A stretch of DNA of 64,000 nucleotides from Hyphomonadaceae bacterium (GTDB lineage: Bacteria > Pseudomonadota > Alphaproteobacteria > Caulobacterales > Aquidulcibacteraceae): NCBI GenBank assembly GCA_019753175.1, contig JAIELK010000012.1, forward strand, positions 62,001-126,000, in the 5' to 3' direction. A program made the translations under genes and the position numbers. The notes below the pieces were generated by a model. The model was not told the origin of the DNA. It saw only the letters and a program-made list of their open reading frames with translations, and searched no databases. This document shows positions 1 through 8,692 of this stretch, in pieces. The first letter of the stretch is position 1; each line of letters starts with the position of its first letter.

Positions 1-395
1 TCTACCTCATCATCTTCCTCGCGCTGTGGTTCTTCTCCGGGGACAATTCTCCGCTCTGGCCGCGCTACCTGGCGATGGGCGCGATCGTCGTTTCATCGCT
101 CGGCTTCCTGGTTTGGATGGCGCCCAAGCTGCGCTGGATGGCGCTCGCTGTCGTGCCCTACGCCATCGCCATCACCGGTATGGCGGTGGCGGCGATGTGG
201 CTGCCCTGGGCCGGTTGGCCGGCGATGCTGGGCGCTGTGCTGTTCCTCGCCAGCGATTTGGTGCTCGCAACCGAACTCTTCCGGCTTGCGCCCGATGCGC
301 CAGCGCGGCGCATCACCTCACCGTTCGTATGGTGGAGTTACGCCGCCGCGCAGCTGTTGATCGTGTGGGGCGTCATTCAAGTCGCGCTGACGTAA
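1..395 (+). CDS. YhhN/TMEM86-family lysoplasmalogenase, C-terminal part (cut by left edge)
   Basis: The open frame enters from base 3 and stops at 393-395, so only the last ~130 codons are here. The product is almost all hydrophobic: at least four membrane segments separated by short loops. The closing part contains ASDLVLATELF and PFVWWSYAAAQLLIVWG, which match the last helices of the YhhN/TMEM86 family. That family hydrolyses the vinyl-ether bond of lysoplasmalogens or acts on related lipids in the membrane; here the role is family-based only. It converges on hutH with no gap (its stop ends at 395, the hutH stop begins at 396). Confidence 0.75.
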   Translation, partial: YLIIFLALWFFSGDNSPLWPRYLAMGAIVVSSLGFLVWMAPKLRWMALAVVPYAIAITGMAVAAMWLPWAGWPAMLGAVLFLASDLVLATELFRLAPDAPARRITSPFVWWSYAAAQLLIVWGVIQVALT

Positions 396-1880
396 CTACG
401 CGAACGCGCGCGCTGCAATCAGCTCACGCACGCGCGTGATATCATCGGCCAGCGAGCGATCCTGATCGAGGCGCGGCGACATCGCGCGGATCTTCGCATG
501 CGCCTCTTGCAGCAGCGGCGATGTTTTCAGCGGGGCTTGAAGATCGACGCCCTGCGCCGCTGCGAGTAATTCGATCGCCACGACGTTGGCGGCGTTGCGG
601 GCGATGTCGCCGGCCTTGCGCGCTGCGAAGGTCGCCATTGAGACGTGGTCTTCTTGGTTCGCCGAGGTCGGCAGCGAGTCCACGCTCGCGGGATGCGCCA
701 ACGTCTTGTTCTCCGACACCAGCGCCGCCGCAGTCACCTGCAGGATCATAAAGCCGGAGTTCAGGCCGCCATCCTCAACCAGGAACGCTGGAAGACCCGA
801 GAGCGCGGGATCGATCAGCAACGCGACGCGACGTTCGCTCAGCGACGCGATTTCGGCGGCGGCCATCGAGATCATGTCAGCGGCAAAGGCGACGGGCTCG
901 GCGTGGAAATTGCCGCCGGAGAGAATGGCGTCATCTTCCGCAAACACCAATGGGTTGTCGGTGACGGCGTTGGCTTCGATTTCGAGTGTCATCGCAGCGC
1001 TGTTCAAAACATCAAGGCACGCGCCCATGACTTGCGGCTGACAGCGCAGCGAATACGGATCTTGTACGCGGCTATCCGATGCGGCAGAGCGATGGCTTTC
1101 GCGGATTTCGCTGCCTTCCATCAGTGCGCGCAATCGTGCGGCGACTTCGATCTGGCCCTTGTGACCGCGCGCGACGTGGATGCGCGCATCAAACGGCGCA
1201 TCCGTCCCCTTCATCGCGTCGGTGGACATCGCGCCAGCCACCAAAGCGGCGTCAAACACATCCTGCGTGCGAAACAGCGCGTCGAGCGCAAGGGCGGTCG
1301 AGACTTGCGTGCCGTTCAGCAGGGCGAGGCCCTCCTTCGGCCCGAGCGTCAGTGGCGCAAGACCAACGCGCTCAAGAGCCTCCGTCGCCGGCATCCGCTC
1401 GCCGCCAACGCGCACATCGCCTTCACCGATGAGCGCGCATGACAGATGCGCGAGCGGAGCGAGATCGCCGGAAGCGCCGACCGAGCCCTGCGCGGGAACA
1501 ATCGGCAACGCGTTCGCTTTCAGCAGAGTGAGCAGCGCGTCGACGACTACACAGCGCACGCCAGAGCGGCCTTGCGCGAGCGTCAGCACCTTGATCGCCA
1601 GCGTCAGCCGCACCACGCGCTCAGGTAATTCCGGGCCGACGCCGACGGCGTGCGACAGCACCAGGTTGCGCTGCAATTGCGCCAGCTTGTCGGCGTCGAT
1701 CCGGGTCGAGGCGAGTTTGCCGAAGCCGGTGTTGATGCCGTAGAGCGCCGCGCCCGAACGCAACGCGCGCTGCACGGTGTCCGCCGAGGCTTCGATGCGC
1801 GCGTAGTCGGCGTCATCCAAGTTCGGCGCATTCTCGCCGGACCATATGGCGCGAAAATCGTTTAGGCTGAGGCGTTTCAT
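396..1880 (-). CDS. hutH: Histidine ammonia-lyase
   Basis: HutH deaminates L-histidine to trans-urocanate, the first step of histidine degradation. The 494-residue product has the usual family length. It carries the tripeptide A136-S137-G138 (in [15 protein letters not shown]) that cyclises to the MIO electrophile, and the YGINTGFG motif with the catalytic tyrosine near residue 47. The start at 1880 is chosen because MKRLSLNDF is the natural N-terminus and its ATG overlaps the hutU stop by 4 bp (ATGA), the mark of translational coupling. The frame stays open further upstream, but that part lies inside hutU. It is the last gene of a hutI-hutU-hutH operon. Confidence 0.97.
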   Translation of the reverse strand: MKRLSLNDFRAIWSGENAPNLDDADYARIEASADTVQRALRSGAALYGINTGFGKLASTRIDADKLAQLQRNLVLSHAVGVGPELPERVVRLTLAIKVLTLAQGRSGVRCVVVDALLTLLKANALPIVPAQGSVGASGDLAPLAHLSCALIGEGDVRVGGERMPATEALERVGLAPLTLGPKEGLALLNGTQVSTALALDALFRTQDVFDAALVAGAMSTDAMKGTDAPFDARIHVARGHKGQIEVAARLRALMEGSEIRESHRSAASDSRVQDPYSLRCQPQVMGACLDVLNSAAMTLEIEANAVTDNPLVFAEDDAILSGGNFHAEPVAFAADMISMAAAEIASLSERRVALLIDPALSGLPAFLVEDGGLNSGFMILQVTAAALVSENKTLAHPASVDSLPTSANQEDHVSMATFAARKAGDIARNAANVVAIELLAAAQGVDLQAPLKTSPLLQEAHAKIRAMSPRLDQDRSLADDITRVRELIAARAFA

Positions 1881-3547
1881 GGTTCTCGCAACATCGGTAA
1901 ATCCAGCCCCTGCTCGCGCGCACACGCGATCGCGTCTTCGTAGCCAGCATCGGCGTGGCGCATGACCCCTGTGCCGGGATCGTTCCAGAGAACGCGCGCG
2001 ATGCGCTTCGATGCGGCTTCTGTGCCATCGCACACGATGACTACGCCAGAATGCTGCGAATAGCCCATGCCGACGCCGCCGCCATGATGCAGCGACACCC
2101 AGGTCGCGCCCGACGCGGTGTTGAGCAAAGCGTTGAGCAGGGGCCAGTCGCTCACCGCATCGCTGCCGTCGCGCATCTTTTCGGTTTCGCGATTGGGCGA
2201 AGCGACGGAACCGGAATCCAAATGATCGCGGCCGATCACCACCGGCCCAATCTCCCCGCGCGCAACCATCTCGTTAAAGGCGAGCCCCAAACGATGGCGC
2301 TGCCCCAGCCCCACCCAGCAAATCCGCGCCGGCAAACCCTGAAACGCGATCCGCTCACGCGCCATGTCGAGCCAGCGATGCAGATGCGCGTCGTCGGGAA
2401 TGAGTTCTTTCACCTTAGCGTCAGTCTTGGCGATGTCTTGCGGATCGCCAGTCAGCGCCGCCCACCGGAACGGCCCGATGCCGCGACAGAACAACGGCCG
2501 CACATAAGCCGGCACGAAGCCGGGATATTTGAAGGCGTCTTCGACGCCTTCGTCCTTCGCAACCTGGCGGATGTTGTTGCCGTAATCGACGGCAGGCACG
2601 CCCATGCGATGATAATCGAGCATCGCGCGCACGTGCACGGCAATCGAGGCGCGCGCTGCGTCACGCACGGATTCAGGGTTTTGCTCCCGCGTCTTGATCC
2701 AGCGCTCGACTGACCAACCGGCTGGCAGATAACCATTGACGAGATCGTGGGCGCTGGTCTGATCGGTGACGGCGTCGGGGCGTACGCCGCGTTTGACCAT
2801 TTCTGGAAGCAATTCAGCGGCGTTGCCCAATAAGCCGACGGAGATGGATTGCTTGTTCGCACACGCCTCTTCGATCAGCGCCAGCGCCTGATCCAGGGTC
2901 TCCGCGCGCTTGTCGAGATAGCGCGTCGCCAAACGCTTATCGATGCGATCGCTTTGGCACTCGATTGCCAAACAACTCGCGCCTGCCATCACCGCCGCCA
3001 GCGGCTGCGCGCCGCCCATGCCGCCGAGGCCCGCCGTCAAAATCCATTTGCCCGACCAATCGGCGCCATAATGCTTGCGGCCCATTTCCGCGAACGTCTC
3101 AAACGTGCCCTGCACGATGCCTTGCGTGCCGATATAAATCCACGAGCCTGCCGTCATCTGGCCGTACATCATGAGCCCCTTGCGATCGAGCTCATCGAAA
3201 TGCTCCCAAGTCGCCCAGCGCGGCACCAGATTGGAATTGGCCAAGAGCACGCGCGGCGCGTCGGCATGCGTCTTGAACACGCCGACCGGCTTGCCCGACT
3301 GGATCAGCAGCGTTTCATCGTCTTCCAGCCGCCGCAGCGTCTCCACGATCTTGTCGTACGCGACCCAATCGCGCGCGGCGCGGCCAATGCCGCCATAGAC
3401 CACGAGTTCCTCAGGATGCTCGGCCACATCAGGATCGAGATTGTTCATCAGCATGCGCAACGCCGCTTCCGTGAGCCAGGATTTGCAGCTCAGCTCTCTT
3501 CCACGCGGCGCGCGGATCAGGCGTGAGGGATCGAGGCGGGGATTCAT
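1877..3547 (-). CDS. hutU: Urocanate hydratase
   Basis: Urocanase adds water to urocanate to give 4-imidazolone-5-propionate, using NAD+ as electrophile. The 556-residue length is typical of the family. Recognisable blocks are the N-terminal [19 protein letters not shown], the NAD-binding [13 protein letters not shown], the active-site region [17 protein letters not shown] with its conserved cysteine, and the C-terminal [15 protein letters not shown]. The ATG at 3547 gives the natural N-terminus [16 protein letters not shown]. The frame is open further upstream only because it runs through a GC-rich repeat. Middle gene of the operon, 133 bp downstream of hutI and overlapping hutH by 4 bp. Confidence 0.97.
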   Translation of the reverse strand: MNPRLDPSRLIRAPRGRELSCKSWLTEAALRMLMNNLDPDVAEHPEELVVYGGIGRAARDWVAYDKIVETLRRLEDDETLLIQSGKPVGVFKTHADAPRVLLANSNLVPRWATWEHFDELDRKGLMMYGQMTAGSWIYIGTQGIVQGTFETFAEMGRKHYGADWSGKWILTAGLGGMGGAQPLAAVMAGASCLAIECQSDRIDKRLATRYLDKRAETLDQALALIEEACANKQSISVGLLGNAAELLPEMVKRGVRPDAVTDQTSAHDLVNGYLPAGWSVERWIKTREQNPESVRDAARASIAVHVRAMLDYHRMGVPAVDYGNNIRQVAKDEGVEDAFKYPGFVPAYVRPLFCRGIGPFRWAALTGDPQDIAKTDAKVKELIPDDAHLHRWLDMARERIAFQGLPARICWVGLGQRHRLGLAFNEMVARGEIGPVVIGRDHLDSGSVASPNRETEKMRDGSDAVSDWPLLNALLNTASGATWVSLHHGGGVGMGYSQHSGVVIVCDGTEAASKRIARVLWNDPGTGVMRHADAGYEDAIACAREQGLDLPMLREP

Positions 3548-3561
3548 AAGCGGGCTCCGTT

Positions 3562-3708
3562 CCCCCTCTCCCTTGCGGAGAGGGGGCAAGGGGGTGAGGG
3601 GCGCGCAAACATTTTCTGGCGTTGCATGTCTCAACTCCCCCTTGCTTGCAACGACGGCGTGCCGGAACCCCCCTCCTCCCCTACCCCTCCTCCGCAAGGG
3701 AGGAGGGG
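3562..3708. repeat. Paired GC-rich hairpins (REP-like), copy 1
   Basis: There are two hairpins about 110 bp apart. The left one has the arm CCCCCTCTCC at 3562-3571, loop CTTGC, and a perfect complementary arm at 3577-3586. The right one has the arm CCCCTCCTCC at 3684-3693, loop GCAAG, and a perfect arm at 3699-3708. The loops are reverse complements, so the two hairpins look like opposite-facing copies of one unit. The same arrangement recurs at 12029-12133. This copy lies between hutI and hutU, and its right half encodes the last codons of hutI. Confidence 0.75.
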
Positions 3709-4925
3709 TGCAGTGCGCGCGCACGCCCCGCAAACACACGCTCGCGCAGCAGCGGCGCGCCGATCCAATAGCTGAGTTCAGCTGGCGAGCGCACGTCCCA
3801 GATCGCAAGATCGCAAGCTTTACCCAAATCGAGTGCGCCGACCTCGTCCTGCAACCCCAAAGCCCGCGCACCTTCGCGCGTGAAGCCGGCGAGCGCTTCC
3901 TCGGGCGTCAAGCGAAACAAGGTGCAGGCCATGTTCATCGCCATGAGCGGCGAGGTCAGCGGCGAGGTGCCCGGGTTGCAATCGGTGGCGACGGCCATCT
4001 TCACGCCCGCCGCACGCAGTTTTTCAATCGGCGGCAGCTTGGTCTCGCGCAAAAAGTAGAACGCCCCCGGCAGCAGCACCGCAACCGTACCCGCTTGCGC
4101 CATAGCAGCGACGCCGGCATCATCGAGGTATTCGAGATGATCGGCGCTGAGCGCGTCGTGGCGCGCCGCGAGCGCAGCGCCATGCTGATTTGACAATTGC
4201 TCGGCGTGCAGCTTCACCTCAAGGCCATGCACGCGGGCCGCCGAGAAAACGGCGTCCACCTCCTCCGCCGTGAAGCCAATGTTTTCGCAGAATGCATCGA
4301 CCGCATCGGCCGCGCCTTCGCTCGCGATCGCCGGGATCATCACGTCGGCCACCAATTGTACGTATGCAGCGCGGTCGTCCTTGAACTCCGGCGGCAGCGC
4401 GTGCAGCGCAAGGAAGGTTCGCTTGATGCGGACGTCGCGCGCCAACGCCGCCGCCGCCTCCAGCATCTTGATCTCGGTTTCAAGGTCGAGCCCGTAGCCT
4501 GACTTGATCTCCACCGTAGTCACGCCCTCGCGCATAAGCGCATCGAGCCGCTGCGACGCGGAGCCGACAAGCTCCTCCTTGCTTGCCGCGCGCGTGGCCG
4601 CAACCGTCGAAGCAATGCCGCCGCCCGCACGCGCGATCTCTTCATAGCTCGCGCCGTGCAAACGCAGTTCGAACTCGCGCGCGCGGTTGCCGCCGAACAC
4701 CAGGTGCGTGTGGCAATCCACCAGGCCCGGCGTGATCCACGCCCCGTCACAGCGTCTCACCTCGCGGGCCAGCTCGTCGGCCGCCTTAGGCAAGTCGGCG
4801 GCGTACCCGACCCAGGCGATGCGCCCATCCTTCGCGGCGATCGCGCCGCGTCGAATGGCACCGTACGGCTCGTCGCCTTCGCGCATCGTGGCGAGATTGG
4901 CGTCGATCCAAATCATGTCCCACAT
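3681..4925 (-). CDS. hutI: Imidazolonepropionase
   Basis: HutI hydrolyses imidazolonepropionate to N-formimino-L-glutamate, the third step of the pathway. The 414-residue protein is an amidohydrolase-fold enzyme with the metal-binding motif [13 protein letters not shown] (H72 and H74), the later [11 protein letters not shown] and SADHLEYL blocks, and the catalytic aspartate in ATDCNPGTS. The start at 4925 ([11 protein letters not shown]) is used; a second ATG at 4916 is equally possible. The last nine codons (HPSSLAEEG) are made from a GC-rich hairpin repeat, so the natural C-terminus was probably replaced by it. First gene of the operon and divergent from hutG across 46 bp. Confidence 0.95.
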   Translation of the reverse strand: MWDMIWIDANLATMREGDEPYGAIRRGAIAAKDGRIAWVGYAADLPKAADELAREVRRCDGAWITPGLVDCHTHLVFGGNRAREFELRLHGASYEEIARAGGGIASTVAATRAASKEELVGSASQRLDALMREGVTTVEIKSGYGLDLETEIKMLEAAAALARDVRIKRTFLALHALPPEFKDDRAAYVQLVADVMIPAIASEGAADAVDAFCENIGFTAEEVDAVFSAARVHGLEVKLHAEQLSNQHGAALAARHDALSADHLEYLDDAGVAAMAQAGTVAVLLPGAFYFLRETKLPPIEKLRAAGVKMAVATDCNPGTSPLTSPLMAMNMACTLFRLTPEEALAGFTREGARALGLQDEVGALDLGKACDLAIWDVRSPAELSYWIGAPLLRERVFAGRARALHPSSLAEEG

Positions 4926-4971
4926 GCGCCCCCTATAGACTGCGCCGACGCGGCGCGCCAATGATCCGGTG
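4926..4971. promoter_or_regulatory. Divergent hutI / hutG intergenic region
   Basis: This 46-bp gap is the only non-coding DNA between the start of the leftward hutIUH operon and the rightward hutG. If both are transcribed from here, the promoters must be packed back to back or overlap the coding starts. I do not see a clear -35/-10 pair or a palindrome typical of a HutC operator, and no hutC-like regulator lies in the window. Its role is inferred from position only. Confidence 0.3.
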
Positions 4972-5871
4972 ATGACCGAGTCCGACTGCCGTTCCTGGTT
5001 CTCCGCCGCCGATCTGCTCACCGGCGATGCGTCCGCGCCGGTGGCCGTGCTCGGCGCGCCGTTGGGCTTGGGCTCGATCACGCCGGGGCGTTGCGACCTC
5101 GCGCCCGCGGCGGTGCGCGCGACCTGCAAGCGGATGAGCGTTTATGATCTCGAGACCGAGACCGATCTTTCCGCGCTACGTGTGTTCGATGCGGGGGACG
5201 TGGCGCTGGAGGGACTTGAGCCAGCGACGGCGCTTGCGCCCATTGTTGAAAAGCTCGCGCCGCTGACGCGGGCGCATGCGCTGACGTTGCTCATCGGCGG
5301 CAACAATGCGGTGACGCGTCCGGCGGTGCATGCGCTTGACCCAAGCTTGAAGCGGGTCGGCCTCCTCACGCTCGATGCGCATTTCGATCTGCGCGATACC
5401 GATTGCGGACTGACCAACGGCAATCCTGTACAAGCCTTGCTCGAAGACGGCCTGCCCGGCGCGCACATCGCCCAGATCGGCTTGCTCCCGTTCGCGAATA
5501 CGAAAAAAGCCCATGAGAAAGCCAAGCGCGCCGGTATTTACGCCGCCAGTGCGGCGGCATGCCGAGCGCAAGGACTTGCTGCAATCGCCGCCAACGCGCT
5601 CGAACGGTTGGCTTCGCGCTGCGAGCTGATCCATGTCGATTTCGACATCGACGTCATCGAGCGGGCTCACATGCCCGGCGCGCCGGGCGCGCGGCCGGGC
5701 GGCGTCAGCCCCCAAGACTTCTTCGATGCAACGCGGCTCATCTGCGCGCACCCGAAAGTGCGCAGCGTCGATCTCACCGAGTTCGATCCTTCACTCGATG
5801 TCGCAAACATCTCCGCGTTCACCGCGGCGCGCTGGGTGTGCGAGGCGCTGGCGGGATTTGTGAAGCGGTGA
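4972..5871 (+). CDS. hutG: Formimidoylglutamase-type ureohydrolase (arginase family)
   Basis: The context makes this the last enzyme of histidine degradation: formiminoglutamate to glutamate plus formamide. The 299-residue arginase-fold protein shows two of the manganese motifs, LDAHFDLRD (DAHxD) and [10 protein letters not shown] (DxDxxD), plus the downstream LTEFDPSLD. The first metal motif, normally GG(D/G)H, reads [11 protein letters not shown], so the histidine ligand is replaced by asparagine. Arginases and agmatinases are alternatives on fold alone, but the hut neighbours favour HutG. The ATG at 4972 is chosen over an adjacent GTG at 4969. It ends 3 bp before the convergent quinone oxidoreductase. 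Confidence 0.88.
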   Translation: MTESDCRSWFSAADLLTGDASAPVAVLGAPLGLGSITPGRCDLAPAAVRATCKRMSVYDLETETDLSALRVFDAGDVALEGLEPATALAPIVEKLAPLTRAHALTLLIGGNNAVTRPAVHALDPSLKRVGLLTLDAHFDLRDTDCGLTNGNPVQALLEDGLPGAHIAQIGLLPFANTKKAHEKAKRAGIYAASAAACRAQGLAAIAANALERLASRCELIHVDFDIDVIERAHMPGAPGARPGGVSPQDFFDATRLICAHPKVRSVDLTEFDPSLDVANISAFTAARWVCEALAGFVKR

Positions 5872-5874
5872 CGC

Positions 5875-6870
5875 TCACCCCATCATCACCACAAGTTTCC
5901 CCGTCGCGGTGCGATTCATCAGCGCGCGGATGGCTTTGCCGCCCTCGGCGAGAGGATAGCGCGCCGAGATGCGCGGGCGGATTTTGCCTTCGGCGTAGAG
6001 CTTGAACAGATCGCGCACATTGCCTTGATGCAGCGCCGGCTCGCGCATGGTGGAGGCGCCCCAGAAAACGCCGATGATCGACGAGCTTTTCAGCAGGGTA
6101 AGATTGAGCGGCGGCGAAGGGATGCCGGCGGGAAAGCCGATCACCAGATAGCGCCCGTTCCAGTTCATGGTGCGCAGCGCCGGCTCGCAATAATCGCCGC
6201 CGACCGCGTCATAGATCACGTCGGCGCCGCCGCCGGTCGCCTGCTTGAAGCTTTCAGCGAGCGCCCGGCTCTGTTCCTTGGCGAACGCGCCCGGGGGATA
6301 GATGACCGTCCCATCTGCGCCGCATTGCTTGGCGAACGCGGCCTTGTCTTCGCTCGACACCGCGCCGATCACTGTCGCGCCCATGGCTTTCGCGAGCTCG
6401 ATCGCGGCGACGCCGACGCCGCCGGCCGCGCCGAGGATCAGCACGGTTTCGCCCGCCTTCAGCTGGCCGCGATCCTTCAGCGCGTAATAGGAAGTGCCGT
6501 AGGTAAGGATGAAGGCGCTGGCTTCGTCGAACGGCATCGCATCCGGGATCGGCAAAATCCGCGACGCCTGCGCTTTCACCTTCTCCGCCATGCCGCCCCA
6601 GCCCAGCGAGCCGATCACGCGCTGGCCGACGCCGACAGTGCTCACCCCGCCGCCGACACTTTCCACAACGCCGGCGACCTCGCCGCCCGGCGCGAACGGC
6701 CGCTCCGGCTTGAACTGATATTTGTCCTCGATGATCAGCGCATCGGGGAAGTTCACGCCCGCCGCTTTCACCGCGATCACCACTTCGCCCTCGCCCGCGA
6801 CCGGATCGGGAACCTCGATCAGCTCCAGCGACTCCGGCGGGCCGATCTTCGTGCTCATCAGGGCTTTCAT
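5875..6870 (-). CDS. NADPH:quinone oxidoreductase family protein (MDR superfamily)
   Basis: A 331-residue medium-chain reductase without the structural or catalytic zinc ligands, as in the quinone oxidoreductase branch. It has the N-terminal GroES-like domain (AAGVNFPDALIIEDKYQ, PFAPGGEVAG) and the Rossmann motif VLILGAAGGVGVAAIELAKA, followed by GADGTVIYPP. It probably reduces quinones or enone-type substrates with NADPH; the real substrate cannot be read from sequence. The start at 6870 (MKALMSTKIG) matches family N-termini. The frame stays open for another 450 bases upstream, where a separate coding-like fragment lies in the same frame. Confidence 0.9.
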   Translation of the reverse strand: MKALMSTKIGPPESLELIEVPDPVAGEGEVVIAVKAAGVNFPDALIIEDKYQFKPERPFAPGGEVAGVVESVGGGVSTVGVGQRVIGSLGWGGMAEKVKAQASRILPIPDAMPFDEASAFILTYGTSYYALKDRGQLKAGETVLILGAAGGVGVAAIELAKAMGATVIGAVSSEDKAAFAKQCGADGTVIYPPGAFAKEQSRALAESFKQATGGGADVIYDAVGGDYCEPALRTMNWNGRYLVIGFPAGIPSPPLNLTLLKSSSIIGVFWGASTMREPALHQGNVRDLFKLYAEGKIRPRISARYPLAEGGKAIRALMNRTATGKLVVMMG

Positions 6871-6989
6871 GCAGCGCTCCAGTGTTTGGCGCGATCTTAT
6901 GCACCAATTTCTGGGCCCGCGGCTAGCGGGCGCACGCCGGCGCCGCCAGTCGCGCGCTGCGACAGCGGAGAAACTTGGCGGGGAAGCGG

Positions 6990-7239
6990 ATGCGGGGCTT
7001 AGGAGGTGTCGGCGCAGCAGCGGCCGCACGCGTTTGGCGGCGCGGATCAGCACGATGTTGGTGATGAGCTTCTCGATGAAATCGAGCCAGCGATGGCCGA
7101 TGTCCTGCGCTTGGCGCGACAGCGGCGCGAACGCGCACGCGACATCGAGGAACGCCGCGAACCATTTCAGCCACAGCATCGCCCAGCGGTGAACCCGCTT
7201 GAGGCGATGATCGGAAACGGATGGAGCGTCGAGGCGCAT
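6990..7239 (-). pseudogene. Coding-like remnant of an uncharacterised Trp-rich protein
   Basis: Between the quinone oxidoreductase and the transposase lie ~480 bases without an assignable gene. Within them the leftward frame from the ATG at 7239 gives about 80 residues that look protein-like: RVHRWAMLWLKWFAAFLD, APLSRQAQDIGHRWLD, then IEKLITNIVLIRAAKRVR. After that the translation becomes low-complexity Arg/Pro/Ser text and runs in frame, with no stop, into the oxidoreductase. This fits a gene that lost its 3' part, or a family I do not recognise. No function is proposed. The rest of the gap shows nothing further. Confidence 0.35.
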
Positions 7240-7353
7240 GGGCGCGAGTTTACGCGCGGTCGAGAGCAGGTCGGATAGGATTGCGCCTGTGCGGGGAGTG
7301 AGTCGCGCCGACTCTTTCAAGGGCAGCAAACACTGCCTTAACAGGCGCGGTGC

Positions 7354-8046
7354 TCACAAGTGAGCCGCACTTAATTCCGCCTGCGCCGCACGCCGAGGCC
7401 TGCCCGGCTTGCGTAGCTCAAACGAGCGCCCGGCCGACTGCTCCAGCGCCTTCAGCCAAGCGGCGCCGCCAAGCGGGCGGCCTGTCGCTGCCGCGCGCCG
7501 GAGTTTCTTGGCAGCCTCCGCCCCAACGTCGGTTTCAAAGAAGCGCGGCATGTTGGCGAGCACGCGCTGGCGCAGCGGCGCCGTGCGCACAAGCGCATCG
7601 TCCTTGCCGCTGATATGCGCGCGCACGCTCGACCAAGGCCAGTCCTCTGGGCGCGTCACCAGTCCCGCTCGCACCGGGTTCAGCCCGACATAACGGCTCG
7701 CCTGCACGAAATAGTCTTCATCCATCGGATAAGATGCAAAGCGTCCCTGCCCCAGATAGCCGGTCCAGCGTTCGCGCTTGTTGACTTCGTAGGTGTAGCG
7801 CCAATGCAGCGGCGCCAGCGCAGCGCGCAAACCTGCTTGCGTCTTGGGCGTGAGGATCAGGTGCACATGGTTCGGCATCAGGCTGTAGCCCCAGCACTCG
7901 ACCTCCGCTTTCATGCACCATTCGGCGGCGAGTTGCAGGTAGCGCAAATAATCGCCGTCGCTGAAGAAGGTCTGTTGGCGACGATTGCCACGCTAGGTGA
8001 CGTGGTGCGGCGTTCCCGGCGCAACGACGCGAGATTGTCGGGGCAT
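7354..8046 (-). pseudogene. REP-associated tyrosine transposase (RAYT, IS200/IS605-like), amber-interrupted
   Basis: This is a Y1_Tnp/TnpA_REP protein of 230 codons. Starting at 8046 it reads MPRQSRVVAPGTPHHVT, then a TAG at 7993-7995, then RGNRRQQTFFSDGDYL. The family has glutamine at that place (HVTQRGNRRQ), so one change of CAG to TAG explains it. The rest is intact: the HUH motif in GYSLMPNHVHLIL, the segment GRFASYPMDEDYF, and ASRYVGLNPVRAGLV followed by WPWSSVRAH. A TTG restart at 7947 could make a shortened protein lacking the first strand. RAYTs act on REP palindromes and are usually single-copy and not self-mobile. The enzyme is probably inactive here. Confidence 0.88.
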
Positions 8047-8194
8047 GGGCGGTGTCTCCACGGTCAATGTACACGTTTTGTTCTAGACCGCAAGCCCTGT
8101 TCACATAGGCTGAGCATCGTCGCGTGTTGTACAGGACCGAATTCGTGTGTGTCACCCATTCTCCATTCTCCAAGTTTCACGGCTGCCCAGTTGT

Positions 8195-8644
8195 TCATTG
8201 TCCAGCCTCCTCACAGCGTCGCCCTTCCAGCGGACTCGCCGAGTACTCTGCACTCTGGTACGGCGCGCCATGCGCGTTAATTCCGTCGGCGAGAATGGAT
8301 GCACCGTCGTTCGATCTTCGAAAGCGACGGCAGAAAGTCGCGCCGCCCCTTGGCTCCACGCAGACGGTGTCGCCTTGCGCGTAGTAACGCCCAATTTGCA
8401 ATGAACGCCCCGCCTGCGTCCAATGACCGCCGCATCGGAATTCCTCAACGCCGGGCGCATCATCGGGTTGGTTCAAAGCGGTCGATCTTAGCGCCATTCC
8501 GCGAACAAGCTCGATTGAACTCTCGCTGCCGGCTGGATGGAAGCGATCATCTCCACACCCCGCCAGCCCCACGCTCACAAAGACCCCTATTAGAGCCGGT
8601 AGAGAAGAGCTCCAGACGCGCGAAACCATGCCACGACCCAACAT
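8195..8644 (-). CDS. Predicted lipoprotein, member A of a local three-copy family
   Basis: About 149 residues with a lipoprotein signal: a hydrophobic stretch ending in the lipobox VGLAGC. The mature part contains EEFRCGGHW, GRYYAQGDTVCVEPRGGATFC and a C-terminal cysteine. The same skeleton (E/AxFxCxG...G...GxY...VC...G.C...) is seen in the lipoproteins at 9786 and 10358, which points to duplication and divergence. Conserved cysteines suggest a small disulfide-bonded periplasmic or surface domain. The ATG at 8644 is used; 8629 is an equally good start. It lies downstream of the RTX gene on the same strand. The function is unknown. Confidence 0.7.
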   Translation of the reverse strand: MLGRGMVSRVWSSSLPALIGVFVSVGLAGCGDDRFHPAGSESSIELVRGMALRSTALNQPDDAPGVEEFRCGGHWTQAGRSLQIGRYYAQGDTVCVEPRGGATFCRRFRRSNDGASILADGINAHGAPYQSAEYSASPLEGRRCEEAGQ

Positions 8645-8692
8645 GAGCTTATTCCTCAACTCTAAGGCATGCGTTGCGCTCAGGGCGTACTT

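Noticed and set aside
1877-3871. A longer HutU starting at 3871
   Set aside because: The extra ~108 residues are the translation of a GC-rich hairpin repeat and of hutI DNA; the family N-terminus begins at the ATG at 3547.
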